The notes under the pieces were generated by a model, which saw nothing but the letters and a program-made list of their open reading frames with translations, searched no databases and was not told where the DNA came from. Below are positions 1 through 7,007 of a DNA stretch of 64,000 nucleotides, one piece after another. The translations under genes were made by a program, and so were the position numbers. Source of the stretch: Chryseobacterium sp. FP211-J200. Lineage in GTDB: Bacteria > Bacteroidota > Bacteroidia > Flavobacteriales > Weeksellaceae. The stretch spans positions 30,761 through 94,760 of the forward strand of contig NZ_LSHB01000001.1 of assembly GCF_001643375.1 (NCBI RefSeq), given 5' to 3'. The number at the start of each line of letters is the position of its first letter. Positions within the stretch are counted from its first letter, which is position 1.

Positions 1-88
1 TGCCACCTAATTTCTTGATTTCTTCTGCCAAAATCTGTTCTAATCCGAAAAAAGTTTTGACCTGTATCTGAAGATTTTCTATATCCAT
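1..88 (-). CDS. THUMP-domain RNA methyltransferase, N-terminal fragment
   Basis: Only the first 29 codons are in the window and the gene runs off the left edge. The reverse strand reads from an ATG at 88 and gives MDIENLQIQVKTFFGLEQIL, followed by AEEIKKLGG. This resembles the start of THUMP-domain 23S rRNA guanine methyltransferases (RlmL/TrmN type), where a short beta strand is followed by the 'GLE..LAEEI..LG' helix. The family modifies rRNA or tRNA through a C-terminal Rossmann methyltransferase domain that is not visible here. It is divergent from the methyltransferase gene starting at 191. The call rests on a short stretch and is moderate. Confidence 0.6.
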   Translation of the reverse strand, partial: MDIENLQIQVKTFFGLEQILAEEIKKLGG

Positions 89-156
89 TCTGCAAAATTA
101 ATGAATGATAATCGATAAATGATAATTGATTTGAAAAATCTATCATCTATATTCTA

Positions 157-186
157 TTTGTCTCACGTCTATTTTCACTATTTTTG
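157..186 (+). promoter_or_regulatory. Bacteroidota-type promoter, possibly leaderless transcript
   Basis: TTTG at 157-160 is followed after 18 bases by TATTTTTG at 179-186, matching the Bacteroidota -33/-7 consensus (TTTG-N17/19-TAnnTTTG). The -7 box ends only 4 bases before the ATG at 191. If it is used, transcription would begin at or next to the start codon, giving an mRNA with almost no leader. Position and spacing are seen directly; usage is inferred. Confidence 0.6.
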
Positions 187-190
187 CAAA

Positions 191-919
191 ATGCAATGGT
201 TCGAAGAATGGTTTGATACGCCATATTATCACATACTTTACAAAAATCACGATTACAAGGAAGCGGAAGATTTTCTCAATCTTTTAACAGATTACGTGAA
301 ACTTGAGAAAAATTCAAAAATAATCGATCTGGCTTGCGGAAAAGGCAGACATTCTATTTATCTGAACAAATTAGGTTACGATGTTTTAGGTCTTGACCTT
401 TCAGAACAAAGTATCAATTTTGATAGACAATTTGAGACCGAGACTTTGAAGTTTCAGGTTCACGATATGCGAAATAAAATTGAAAGCGAACCTGTGGATG
501 CAGTTTTCAATCTGTTCACCAGTTTCGGTTATTTTGAGACGGAAGAAGAAGACAAGCGTGTATTTAGTTCTGTTTCATATGTGTTGAAAGATGAAGGTTA
601 TTTTGTCCTCGATTTTCTGAATGCAGAATATGTCAAAAGTGTTATTACACCAACAGCTTCTATTGAAAGAGAAAATATTGTCTTTAATATCAAGAAACAT
701 ATTGAAGGGGAATACATCATGAAGGAAATTGATTTTGAAGATCAAGGCAAAAAGTTTCATTTCTTTGAAAGAGTAAAACTGACACGTCCAGAAAAAATAT
801 TGCAATATGCAAAAGAGTTTGGTTTTGAATTGGTCAAGAGATGGGGCGATTATCAATTGAATGATTTTGATGAGAATAGTTCACTGCGTTGTATTAATTT
901 GTTTAAGATCAAAAAATGA
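191..919 (+). CDS. class I SAM-dependent methyltransferase
   Basis: A cytosolic Rossmann-fold methyltransferase of about 242 residues. The SAM-binding motif I is clear (IIDLACGKGRHSIYL), followed by an acidic strand end (GLDLS) and the post-I region VHDMRN. The methyl acceptor cannot be told from sequence. An upstream in-frame ATG exists at 119, but the ATG at 191 starts the conserved part (MQWFEEWFDTPYYHILY) and follows a consensus promoter, so it is preferred. The stop overlaps the start of the next gene by 4 bases (ATGA), which suggests translational coupling with the ZIP transporter. Family call is sure; function is open. Confidence 0.88.
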   Translation: MQWFEEWFDTPYYHILYKNHDYKEAEDFLNLLTDYVKLEKNSKIIDLACGKGRHSIYLNKLGYDVLGLDLSEQSINFDRQFETETLKFQVHDMRNKIESEPVDAVFNLFTSFGYFETEEEDKRVFSSVSYVLKDEGYFVLDFLNAEYVKSVITPTASIERENIVFNIKKHIEGEYIMKEIDFEDQGKKFHFFERVKLTRPEKILQYAKEFGFELVKRWGDYQLNDFDENSSLRCINLFKIKK

Positions 920-1611
920 TTATAATTTTACTACTCATATTAAGCGTCTTAATCGGTGTTTTTCTCGGGAAATACTTCGGGAGCAAACAACAATTTGCTA
1001 AAAATCTTCTGATATTAAGTGCTGGTTTTCTGATCACGATCTGCCTTAATGAGGTTTTTCCAGAAGTCTACGAATTTGGTGGACATAATATTGGAATCTT
1101 TGTGATTCTGGGCGTGTTGATCCAGATGTTATTGGAGAATCTGACCAAAGGATTTGAACACGGGCACGTTCATCATCATTCCGATGACCATTCGATCATT
1201 CCGATTGCATTGATTGCTGGATTGTTTGTTCATGCTTTTATAGAAGGCATTCCTTTGTCTCACGAGAAAGAAACATTCTCGCCATATCTTTTGGGGATTT
1301 TGTTCCATAATATCCCGATTTCATTTGTTTTGGGAAGTTTCCTCGCGCATAGCAAGAATTTCTCAACCAAATTTTGGGTCATCGTTATGGTTTTTGCTTT
1401 GGCTTCACCACTTGGAATGTTATTAGGGAAATATTTTGATGAAGATCTGAAAGTCTATTTCTTAGCTGTTGTTGGTGGGATATTCCTGCATATTTCAAGC
1501 GTCATCATTTTTGAGAGCAATAAGAATCACAAGATGGATTGGCAAAAGATCATTCTTGTAATGGTTGGGGTCGCGCTTGCCTTGACAGGACATCTTTTTC
1601 ATCATCATTAA
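916..1611 (+). CDS. ZIP family metal transporter
   Basis: An inner-membrane protein of 231 residues with about seven to eight hydrophobic segments, as in ZIP (Zrt/Irt-like) divalent metal transporters that bring zinc or iron into the cytoplasm. The metal-binding helices are visible: 'HAFIEGIPLSHE' (about residue 108) and 'FHNIPISFVLGS' (about residue 133), each with the His and Glu/Asn pattern of TM4 and TM5. A His-rich loop (HGHVHHHSDDHS, about residue 78) lies between earlier helices, and the C-terminus ends in HHH, both common in this family. Start overlaps the upstream methyltransferase stop by 4 bases. Confidence 0.9.
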   Translation: MIIILLLILSVLIGVFLGKYFGSKQQFAKNLLILSAGFLITICLNEVFPEVYEFGGHNIGIFVILGVLIQMLLENLTKGFEHGHVHHHSDDHSIIPIALIAGLFVHAFIEGIPLSHEKETFSPYLLGILFHNIPISFVLGSFLAHSKNFSTKFWVIVMVFALASPLGMLLGKYFDEDLKVYFLAVVGGIFLHISSVIIFESNKNHKMDWQKIILVMVGVALALTGHLFHHH

Positions 1612-1663
1612 AAAAGTATTTTCTAATCAATAAGAAAATCTTATTTTTACTCAAATTAATTTG

Positions 1664-2041
1664 ATGGGATTTTTAGACCAATTATTCGGAAAGAAAGAAG
1701 AGCAAGATCAAACCAAAACGCTTTGGAAAAAGATCGAGACTCAGAAAGATCTTGACCTGGCTGTAGAAAAGTCATTTCAGCAAAAAGTATTGATATTCAA
1801 ACATTCGACGCGGTGTTTTATCAGCAAGACGGTTTTGAAATCTTTCGAAAAGCAAATGGAGAATTCTGATAAAGACCAGACTTACTATTTCCTCGATTTG
1901 ATCGCGCATCGTGATATTTCCAATGAAATTGAAAGCCGTTTTGATATCACACATCAAAGTCCGCAACTGATCGCTTTGGAAAATGGAAAAGCTTTTTACA
2001 ATGCTTCGCACCAGAGTATTGATCTGGACAATATCAAATAA
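1664..2041 (+). CDS. ytxJ: bacillithiol system redox-active protein YtxJ
   Basis: A small thioredoxin-fold protein of 125 residues matching the YtxJ family, thought to act as a monothiol bacilliredoxin-like protein in organisms using bacillithiol. The core 'LIFKHSTRCFISKTVLKSFE' holds the single candidate redox Cys at the position of the thioredoxin active site, and 'THQSPQLIALENGKA' corresponds to the cis-Pro loop region. The open frame can begin at a TTG three bases earlier, but the ATG at 1664 is the normal start. A TATTTTTA box lies about 15 bases upstream. Bacillithiol use is an inference from family membership; no bsh genes are in the window. Confidence 0.82.
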   Translation: MGFLDQLFGKKEEQDQTKTLWKKIETQKDLDLAVEKSFQQKVLIFKHSTRCFISKTVLKSFEKQMENSDKDQTYYFLDLIAHRDISNEIESRFDITHQSPQLIALENGKAFYNASHQSIDLDNIK

Positions 2042-2070
2042 CCTTTTTTCATTAAACACAATTAAAACAG

Positions 2071-2664
2071 ATGGAATATCATAATTTCCGCAATCACCTT
2101 TCACAAATATTAGGCGTTCCTATCACCAGTCTCGAGTTCTGTTCTACTTTTTACGAAATAAAAGAAGTGAAAAAACATGAGATCATTCTAAGGGAAGGAG
2201 AGATCTCTGATTCTACATTTTTTGTGGAAAAAGGCTTGTTGCGAATGTATTCTATTGATAAAGCTGGCAAAGAGCACGTCATTCAATTTGCACCTGAAAA
2301 TTGGATCATCTCTGATACAACAAGTCAATTGTTGAATGAAAAATCGAGGTTTTACATCGAAGCGATAGAGGAAAGTACCATCATTGTTACCAAAGAAGGT
2401 TTTTTTGAAAACTTGTCGAAGATCTATCCCGATGTTGCCGAGAAAAACCAGAGATTGATGTTCAATCATATCAAAAGTTTACAAAACCGTGTGAACGCTT
2501 TGATCAGTACAACTGCGGAAGAACGCTATATGGATTTCCTGAAAAAATATCCGAGTCTCATGCTTAGAGCGCCGCAATGGATGGTTGCTTCATATCTTGG
2601 AATAACACCTGAAAGTTTGAGCAGAGTACGAAAAGAATTGGCGAAGAAAAAATTTGAGATCTAA
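2071..2664 (+). CDS. Crp/Fnr family transcriptional regulator
   Basis: A 197-residue cytosolic regulator. The N-terminal half is a cyclic-nucleotide-binding-like beta barrel (IILREGEISDSTFFVEKG, then 'RMYSIDKAGKEHVIQFAPE'). The C-terminal helix-turn-helix follows the typical 'TTAEERYMDFLKKYP' linker and reads 'APQWMVASYLGITPESLSRVRKEL'. No Fnr-type Cys cluster is present, so direct iron-sulfur oxygen sensing is unlikely. The ligand is not known; such proteins in Flavobacteriia often lack the cAMP contacts. It sits 8 bases before the nuclease gene and 29 bases after ytxJ, so co-transcription is plausible. Confidence 0.9.
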   Translation: MEYHNFRNHLSQILGVPITSLEFCSTFYEIKEVKKHEIILREGEISDSTFFVEKGLLRMYSIDKAGKEHVIQFAPENWIISDTTSQLLNEKSRFYIEAIEESTIIVTKEGFFENLSKIYPDVAEKNQRLMFNHIKSLQNRVNALISTTAEERYMDFLKKYPSLMLRAPQWMVASYLGITPESLSRVRKELAKKKFEI

Positions 2665-2672
2665 TATTCTTA

Positions 2673-3170
2673 ATGCGATACTTTCTTTTTCTAATTTTAT
2701 TTTCTGCTCAGGTATTTTCGCAAACTCAACATTCAGAAAAGCTTTCCAATAGAACATTCTCAGCGAAAGTCATTGGCATTTCAGATGGCGACACGATGGA
2801 AATCCTTTATAAAAATGTTCCCATAAAAATCCGTTTAGCGCATATTGATTGTCCCGAAAAAAGAGGAAAACAGCCTTTTGGTAATAATGCGAAAGTGGCG
2901 TTGTCTGATCTTTGTTTTGGAAGAATCGTTACTGTCAAAGGTGAGAAATATGACCGATACAGACGATTGATCGCAGTCGTCATCAATGATAAAAATCAAA
3001 ATGTCAATCAGGAAATGGTAAAGCTGGGAATGGCCTGGCATTTTACAAAATATTCCAAAGATCCTATTTATGCGAAACTGGAAAAAACTGCCAGAAAAAA
3101 TAGAGTAGGACTTTGGCAAGATAAGAATCCGATTGCGCCTTGGCTTTGGCGAGAAAAAAAGAAAAAATGA
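2673..3170 (+). CDS. secreted thermonuclease (SNase-like)
   Basis: A 165-residue micrococcal-nuclease-type protein with an N-terminal signal peptide (MRYFLFLILFSAQVFSQ). The staphylococcal nuclease core is clear: 'VIGISDGDTMEILYKNVPIKIRLAHIDCPE' contains the metal-binding Asp residues and the catalytic Arg, followed by 'GEKYDRYRRLIAVV' with the second Arg and 'LGMAWHFTKYSKD', 'ARKNRVGLW'. It should cut DNA and RNA with calcium in the periplasm or outside the cell. The stop overlaps the following GNAT start by 4 bases (ATGA). Confidence 0.9.
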   Translation: MRYFLFLILFSAQVFSQTQHSEKLSNRTFSAKVIGISDGDTMEILYKNVPIKIRLAHIDCPEKRGKQPFGNNAKVALSDLCFGRIVTVKGEKYDRYRRLIAVVINDKNQNVNQEMVKLGMAWHFTKYSKDPIYAKLEKTARKNRVGLWQDKNPIAPWLWREKKKK

Positions 3171-3613
3171 ACCACGAAATTATAAAATCAACGCTTTCCG
3201 ATATTCCAGAATTGTCTCAAATGATGCGGGATTTCTACGCCATCGACTTTTATCCTTTTGATGAAAAAGTGACGAATGAAAACTTTGCTAAATTCATTAA
3301 TGAAGAAAAATATGGCGGTTGTTTCAAGATTGTTTTTGAAGGTCAAATTGCTGGCTACATTATCCTAGTTAAATATTTCAGTTTTGAATTTGGTGGTGAG
3401 ATTTTGTTTTTGGATGAGTTGTATGTCAAACCAGAATTTCAAGGGAAATCGCTGGGGAAAAAAGCTTTGGAATTTGTTAAGGATTATTCGGTTGAAAATA
3501 ACTTCAAAGTTGTGCTTCTGGAAATCGAAAACCACAATGACAAAGCGAAAAAACTCTATGAACATTATGGTTTTCAAAATCATAAAAGGAGTTTGATGAT
3601 CCTTAAAAATTAA
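3167..3613 (+). CDS. GNAT family N-acetyltransferase
   Basis: A 148-residue acetyltransferase. The acetyl-CoA-binding motif A reads 'LDELYVKPEFQGKSLGKKALEFVKDY', and the C-terminal part has 'LEIENHNDKAKKLYEHYGF', the usual motif B region with a Tyr near the thiol of CoA. An upstream in-frame ATG (3140) lies within the nuclease gene; the ATG at 3167 gives the natural start MNHEIIKSTLSDIPEL and a 4-base overlap with the nuclease stop. The substrate is unknown. Its 3' end overlaps the convergent HAD gene by 11 bases. Confidence 0.86.
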   Translation: MNHEIIKSTLSDIPELSQMMRDFYAIDFYPFDEKVTNENFAKFINEEKYGGCFKIVFEGQIAGYIILVKYFSFEFGGEILFLDELYVKPEFQGKSLGKKALEFVKDYSVENNFKVVLLEIENHNDKAKKLYEHYGFQNHKRSLMILKN

Positions 3614-4211
3614 TTCCTAAATTTTTCAATTCTTCTCCAAGATCCGTTTCCGGCTTGATATGAATTGTTATAAAACCTAAAGATTTCGCGGTGGCAATAT
3701 TTTTTGCATTGTCATCTATGAAAACAGATTCTTCAGCTTTCAGGTCATAACGCGACAGTAAAACCTCGAAGATCTCTTTGTCTGGTTTGATCAGTTTTTC
3801 TGTTCCTGACACCACGATCTTCCCTTCGAAAATTTTGAAGAAATCGTAGTTTTCCAAAGCAAAGGGAAATGTTTCCTCTGACCAATTCGTCAATCCGTAA
3901 AGATGGAACTTGCCTTCCAATTTTCTCAGAACTTCAACATTTTTTGGAATGTCACTTTTTAGCATTGTGGTCCAATTGTCGTAATATGCACGGATCTCTT
4001 TTTCCCATTCCGGATGTTGCTTGACAAGAATCTCTGTGCCGTCCTTCAAAGTTCTTCCACGGTCTTGTTCTATATTCCATTCGTCAACGGCGATGTTCTT
4101 TAGGAAAAACTCCATTTTCTCATCGTCATTGAAATAGGTTTTGAAGTAATATCTCGGATCCCAATCCATTACCACGCCTCCGAAATCGAAGATTATATTT
4201 TTGATTTTCAT
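3603..4211 (-). CDS. HAD family (subfamily IA) phosphatase
   Basis: A 202-residue cytosolic HAD hydrolase. Motif I is FDFGGVVMDWD, where the second Asp of DxD is replaced as in the YihX/epoxide-hydrolase-like branch (DLGNV in YihX). Motif II is 'LYGLTNWSEE', motif III a Lys near 'LIKPDKEIFE', and motif IV 'SVFIDDNAKNIATAKSLGF'. YihX dephosphorylates glucose-1-phosphate, but the substrate here cannot be assigned. It lies 2 bases downstream of the deaminase gene in the same direction, so the two are likely one operon. Confidence 0.86.
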   Translation of the reverse strand: MKIKNIIFDFGGVVMDWDPRYYFKTYFNDDEKMEFFLKNIAVDEWNIEQDRGRTLKDGTEILVKQHPEWEKEIRAYYDNWTTMLKSDIPKNVEVLRKLEGKFHLYGLTNWSEETFPFALENYDFFKIFEGKIVVSGTEKLIKPDKEIFEVLLSRYDLKAEESVFIDDNAKNIATAKSLGFITIHIKPETDLGEELKNLGINF

Positions 4212-4213
4212 TC

Positions 4214-5224
4214 TTAACTATTAAATTCATTAACAACTTCATACACTTTTTCTAAATAAATTTTCTTCTGTTCATATGTGGCAAACGAATAATTGAAGGA
4301 GTTTTTTACTAAGGTTAAAATATCTTCTTTGGAAAGATTAAGAGCTTCCTGAACGGCGACGAAATTAGCATTCATGTAACCTCCAAAATAAGCTGGGTCA
4401 TCAGAATTAACTGTTGCTTTGATACCTTTATCCAAAAGCTTTTTTAAAGGATGATTGGTCATCACATCCGTGTTTCTCAACTCAAGATTGGAAAGTGGAC
4501 AAACAGTTAAAGCCAGATCTCTTTTGACGATTTCATTAACCAGATTTTCATCTTCCAAACATCTGTTTCCGTGATCGATCCTTGCAACCTTTAAAACGTC
4601 GATAGCTTCCCAAATATATTCTGTTGGACCCTCCTCGCCAGCATGAGCAACCGGAATGTAGCCTTCTTTGACAGACGCTTCAAACACATTTTTGAATTTG
4701 ATTGGTGGATTTCCCATTTCGGAAGAATCTAAACCGACAGAAGTGATCAGATCTTTGTAAGGAAGTGATTGCTTCAAAGTTTCAAACGCTGATTCCTCGG
4801 ACAAATGACGCAAATAACTCATGATGAATAAAGAATTGATTCCCCATTTTTCTTTAGCTTCAAGTCTCGCTTTTTGTAATCCATTGATCACGGTTTCGAA
4901 TGCAATTCCACGTTCTGTATGAGTTTGCGGGTCGAACATGATCTCGGTGTGTATCACATTGTTCTCATAACATTTTTGATAATAGGCCATCGCCAGATCA
5001 TAGAAATCTTGCTCGTGAATCAGAACGCCAGCTCCAGCGTAATAAATATCCAGAAAATCCTGAAGGCAAGAGAATTGATAGGCTTTTTTGACTTCGTCGA
5101 TTGTTTTGTAAGGAATCTCGATCTGGTTTCTTTGGGCAATTTCGAACATCAATTCGGGTTCAAAACTTCCTTCGATATGGAGATGCAATTCTGCCTTTGG
5201 AAGTGCTGCGATAAAATCGTTCAT
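4214..5224 (-). CDS. ADA-family deaminase, probably adenine deaminase
   Basis: A cytosolic zinc deaminase of about 336 residues. Zinc and catalytic motifs of the ADA fold are present: 'LPKAELHLHIEGS' (near residue 10), 'PVAHAGEEGPTEYIW', 'ARIDHGNRCLED' and 'VNSDDPAYFGGYM'. Several blocks ('LQDFLDIYYAGAGVL', 'FDPQTHTERG', 'CPLSNLELR', 'DDPAYFGGY') match what I know of the Aah1/PA0148 branch, which deaminates adenine to hypoxanthine, rather than classical adenosine deaminase. Automatic annotation usually calls this adenosine deaminase. The ATG at 5224 is chosen; an earlier possible start at 5242 is TTG. The deaminase would feed purine salvage. Fold is certain, adenine specificity is inferred. 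Confidence 0.85.
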   Translation of the reverse strand: MNDFIAALPKAELHLHIEGSFEPELMFEIAQRNQIEIPYKTIDEVKKAYQFSCLQDFLDIYYAGAGVLIHEQDFYDLAMAYYQKCYENNVIHTEIMFDPQTHTERGIAFETVINGLQKARLEAKEKWGINSLFIMSYLRHLSEESAFETLKQSLPYKDLITSVGLDSSEMGNPPIKFKNVFEASVKEGYIPVAHAGEEGPTEYIWEAIDVLKVARIDHGNRCLEDENLVNEIVKRDLALTVCPLSNLELRNTDVMTNHPLKKLLDKGIKATVNSDDPAYFGGYMNANFVAVQEALNLSKEDILTLVKNSFNYSFATYEQKKIYLEKVYEVVNEFNS

Positions 5225-5246
5225 AGTTTTTGATTTATTCAAATTT

Positions 5247-5280
5247 AATAAAAAAGGCTTTAGAAATGATTCTAAAGCCT
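5247..5280 (-). terminator. intrinsic terminator of the peroxiredoxin operon
   Basis: AGGCTTTAGAA (5255-5265) pairs with TTCTAAAGCCT (5270-5280) around a 4-base loop. On the minus strand the hairpin is followed by a run of T (A-run 5249-5255 on the plus strand). It lies just after the stop of the small DUF6952-like gene and before the deaminase. Confidence 0.85.
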
Positions 5281-5303
5281 CGATATACTATAAAAGTTAA
5301 CTT

Positions 5304-5552
5304 TTATTTATCAATGGATCCCATTACTTTTTGAGCAAATGAGTTAAGCGCATCTTTTTCGCTCATTCCATTGTTGACGTTTGCGTGAACTTCTAGCGCA
5401 CCGCAAATGTTGGTTATCAATTCTCCTGCAACATTCAGATCTTCTTCGGAAACATTACGGAATTCTGAAAAACTTTCCAAAACTTCCAAAGTCGCTTCCA
5501 GATTTTCTGGCGTTTGGTTTTGATAAAACTGTCTTATGATGGGTAATTTCAT
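5304..5552 (-). CDS. small DUF6952-like protein
   Basis: An 82-residue acidic protein without signal peptide or membrane segment (starts MKLPIIRQFYQNQTPENLEA). It is predicted to be helical. It resembles small proteins (DUF6952) that sit after ahpC and a thioredoxin in Flavobacteriia, and it has the same position here. No activity is known. The conserved context suggests a role in peroxide or thiol stress, which is inference. The family name is from memory and should be confirmed. Confidence 0.75.
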   Translation of the reverse strand: MKLPIIRQFYQNQTPENLEATLEVLESFSEFRNVSEEDLNVAGELITNICGALEVHANVNNGMSEKDALNSFAQKVMGSIDK

Positions 5553-5590
5553 TTTGTATAAATTAAAAAATTAAATGATTAAAAAATTAA

Positions 5591-5902
5591 TTAATTCTTA
5601 ATTTCTGAAAATAATGTAGTCAAGCTGTCAGCCTTGTTGGTTTGAACTTGGCTCTTCAAAGTGCCGCCTTCAAATACTGCGAATGTTGGCAAATTGTCAA
5701 CTGTCGCCAACTTTCTACTTTCCGGTAATTTTTCTGCATCTACATAATAGAAAGGAATCTCGTCATTTTCTGAAGCCAATTTCTTGAATTTCGGTTTCAT
5801 GATTCTGCAGTTTCCACACCACGTTGCACCATACTGAACCATCACTTTATCATTTTCACTTACGATCTGTTGTAAGTTGTCTTCTGTAAGTTCTATGTAC
5901 AT
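5591..5902 (-). CDS. thioredoxin family protein
   Basis: A 103-residue cytosolic thioredoxin-fold protein with the active site 'YGATWCGNCRIMKPKF' (WCGNC, residues about 28-32) and the cis-Pro loop 'VDNLPTFAVFEGG'. The CGNC motif differs from the usual CGPC and suggests a specialised reductant. It lies between the AhpC-type peroxiredoxin and the small DUF6952-like gene on the same strand, so reducing that peroxiredoxin is a reasonable inference. Confidence 0.88.
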   Translation of the reverse strand: MYIELTEDNLQQIVSENDKVMVQYGATWCGNCRIMKPKFKKLASENDEIPFYYVDAEKLPESRKLATVDNLPTFAVFEGGTLKSQVQTNKADSLTTLFSEIKN

Positions 5903-5917
5903 AATTTCAATTTTTAT

Positions 5918-5973
5918 AATGTATCAGTGTAACAGTTTAACAATGATTTGAAATATTGTTACACTGGTACATT
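5918..5973. repeat. 17-bp inverted repeat between peroxiredoxin and thioredoxin genes
   Basis: AATGTATCAGTGTAACA (5918-5934) is the reverse complement, with one mismatch, of TGTTACACTGGTACATT (5957-5973), around a 22-base loop that itself contains AACAAT/ATTGTT. There is no clean T-run, so a standard terminator is unlikely. It may be a dispersed palindromic element or an mRNA processing or stability structure in the operon. Confidence 0.75.
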
Positions 5974-5997
5974 GTTCAATTGTTAGATTAAAAAATA

Positions 5998-6630
5998 TTA
6001 GTTTTTGCTGAAGTATTCTGCAACGCCAGTTCTGTTAGCGTTCATTGCTTCTTTACCTTCTTCCCAGTTTGCAGGACAAACTTCACCGTGTTTTTGAACG
6101 TGAGTATAAGCATCGATCAAACGAAGATATTCTTTCACATTTCTTCCAAGTGGCATATCATTTACAGACTCGTGGAACACTTTTCCAGTTTCGTCGATCA
6201 AATAAGTAGCTCTGTAAGTTACGTTTGAACCTGTGTAAACTTCGTTTCCTTCCTCATCGTAATCCAAATCTTGGTCTACAATTCCAAGGATGTTTGCCAA
6301 TTGTCTGTGCGTGTCTGCAAGAATTGGGTAAGTTACACCTTCGATTCCGCCGTTGTCTTTTGGTGTGTTCAACCAAGCGAAATGAACCTCGTTCGTATCG
6401 CAAGATGCACCAATTACAATTGTATTTCTTTTTTGAAATTCTGGTAAAGCTTCTTGGAATGCGTGCAATTCTGTAGGGCAAACAAAAGTGAAATCTTTTG
6501 GATACCAGAACAAAATAACCTTTTGCTGATTGTTTAAAGCTTCTTCAAAAACATTGATCTTAAGGTCGTCACCCATTTCGCTCATTGCATCAATCGCAAC
6601 ATTTGGGAATAATTTACCTACTAATGACAT
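5998..6630 (-). CDS. 2-Cys peroxiredoxin (AhpC type)
   Basis: A 210-residue cytosolic peroxidase that reduces hydrogen peroxide and organic hydroperoxides. The peroxidatic Cys is in 'FWYPKDFTFVCPTELHAF' (about residue 51) and the resolving Cys in 'HGEVCPANWEEGKEAM' near the C-terminus, the AhpC/Prx1 arrangement. 'GASCDTNEVHFAWLNTP' has an extra Cys. It leads a three-gene cluster with a thioredoxin and a small protein; no AhpF is seen, so the thioredoxin is the likely electron donor. On the minus strand a TAATTTCG box (6672-6665) lies 35-42 bases before the ATG and may be the -7 element. Confidence 0.93.
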   Translation of the reverse strand: MSLVGKLFPNVAIDAMSEMGDDLKINVFEEALNNQQKVILFWYPKDFTFVCPTELHAFQEALPEFQKRNTIVIGASCDTNEVHFAWLNTPKDNGGIEGVTYPILADTHRQLANILGIVDQDLDYDEEGNEVYTGSNVTYRATYLIDETGKVFHESVNDMPLGRNVKEYLRLIDAYTHVQKHGEVCPANWEEGKEAMNANRTGVAEYFSKN

Positions 6631-7007
6631 AATATTTAAGTTTAAATTGTTATTTTTAATAGTGCGAAATTACAAAGATTTTGTGAATTGAATATTAATA
6701 ATCGATTTATAAAATCTATCAATACGAAAGATTGGAAACTAACAGTGTTATCAAGGAACTATGACATGTTTGATTGCTAAATAAAATGATGACTTCCAAA
6801 TTCTTCCAGAAATATGAATCAAATCTCAAACAAATCATTAACTAAAAAATAATTCTACTCAGACTTTTCTAAATAATTTCAAATGGAAAATTCTTAGTCA
6901 AGCTTTGATAGGTTTGCATTTTTTTTAATAATTTCGCTCAATTGAAAAGCATAAGCTAAAAAAAAACACGATGAGCGAAATATATTTGAAAACTAGAGAC
7001 CAGAAGA
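6631..7007. other. 377-base divergent intergenic region
   Basis: This AT-rich stretch separates the divergent peroxiredoxin and MBOAT genes. It holds a minus-strand TAATTTCG (6672-6665) and a plus-strand TAATTTCG (6929-6936) with TTTG at 6904-6907, spaced 21 bases, which is longer than ideal. I see no open frame with coding character, no strong hairpin and no known riboswitch. It probably holds only promoters; an OxyR- or PerR-type operator could not be recognised. Confidence 0.4.
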
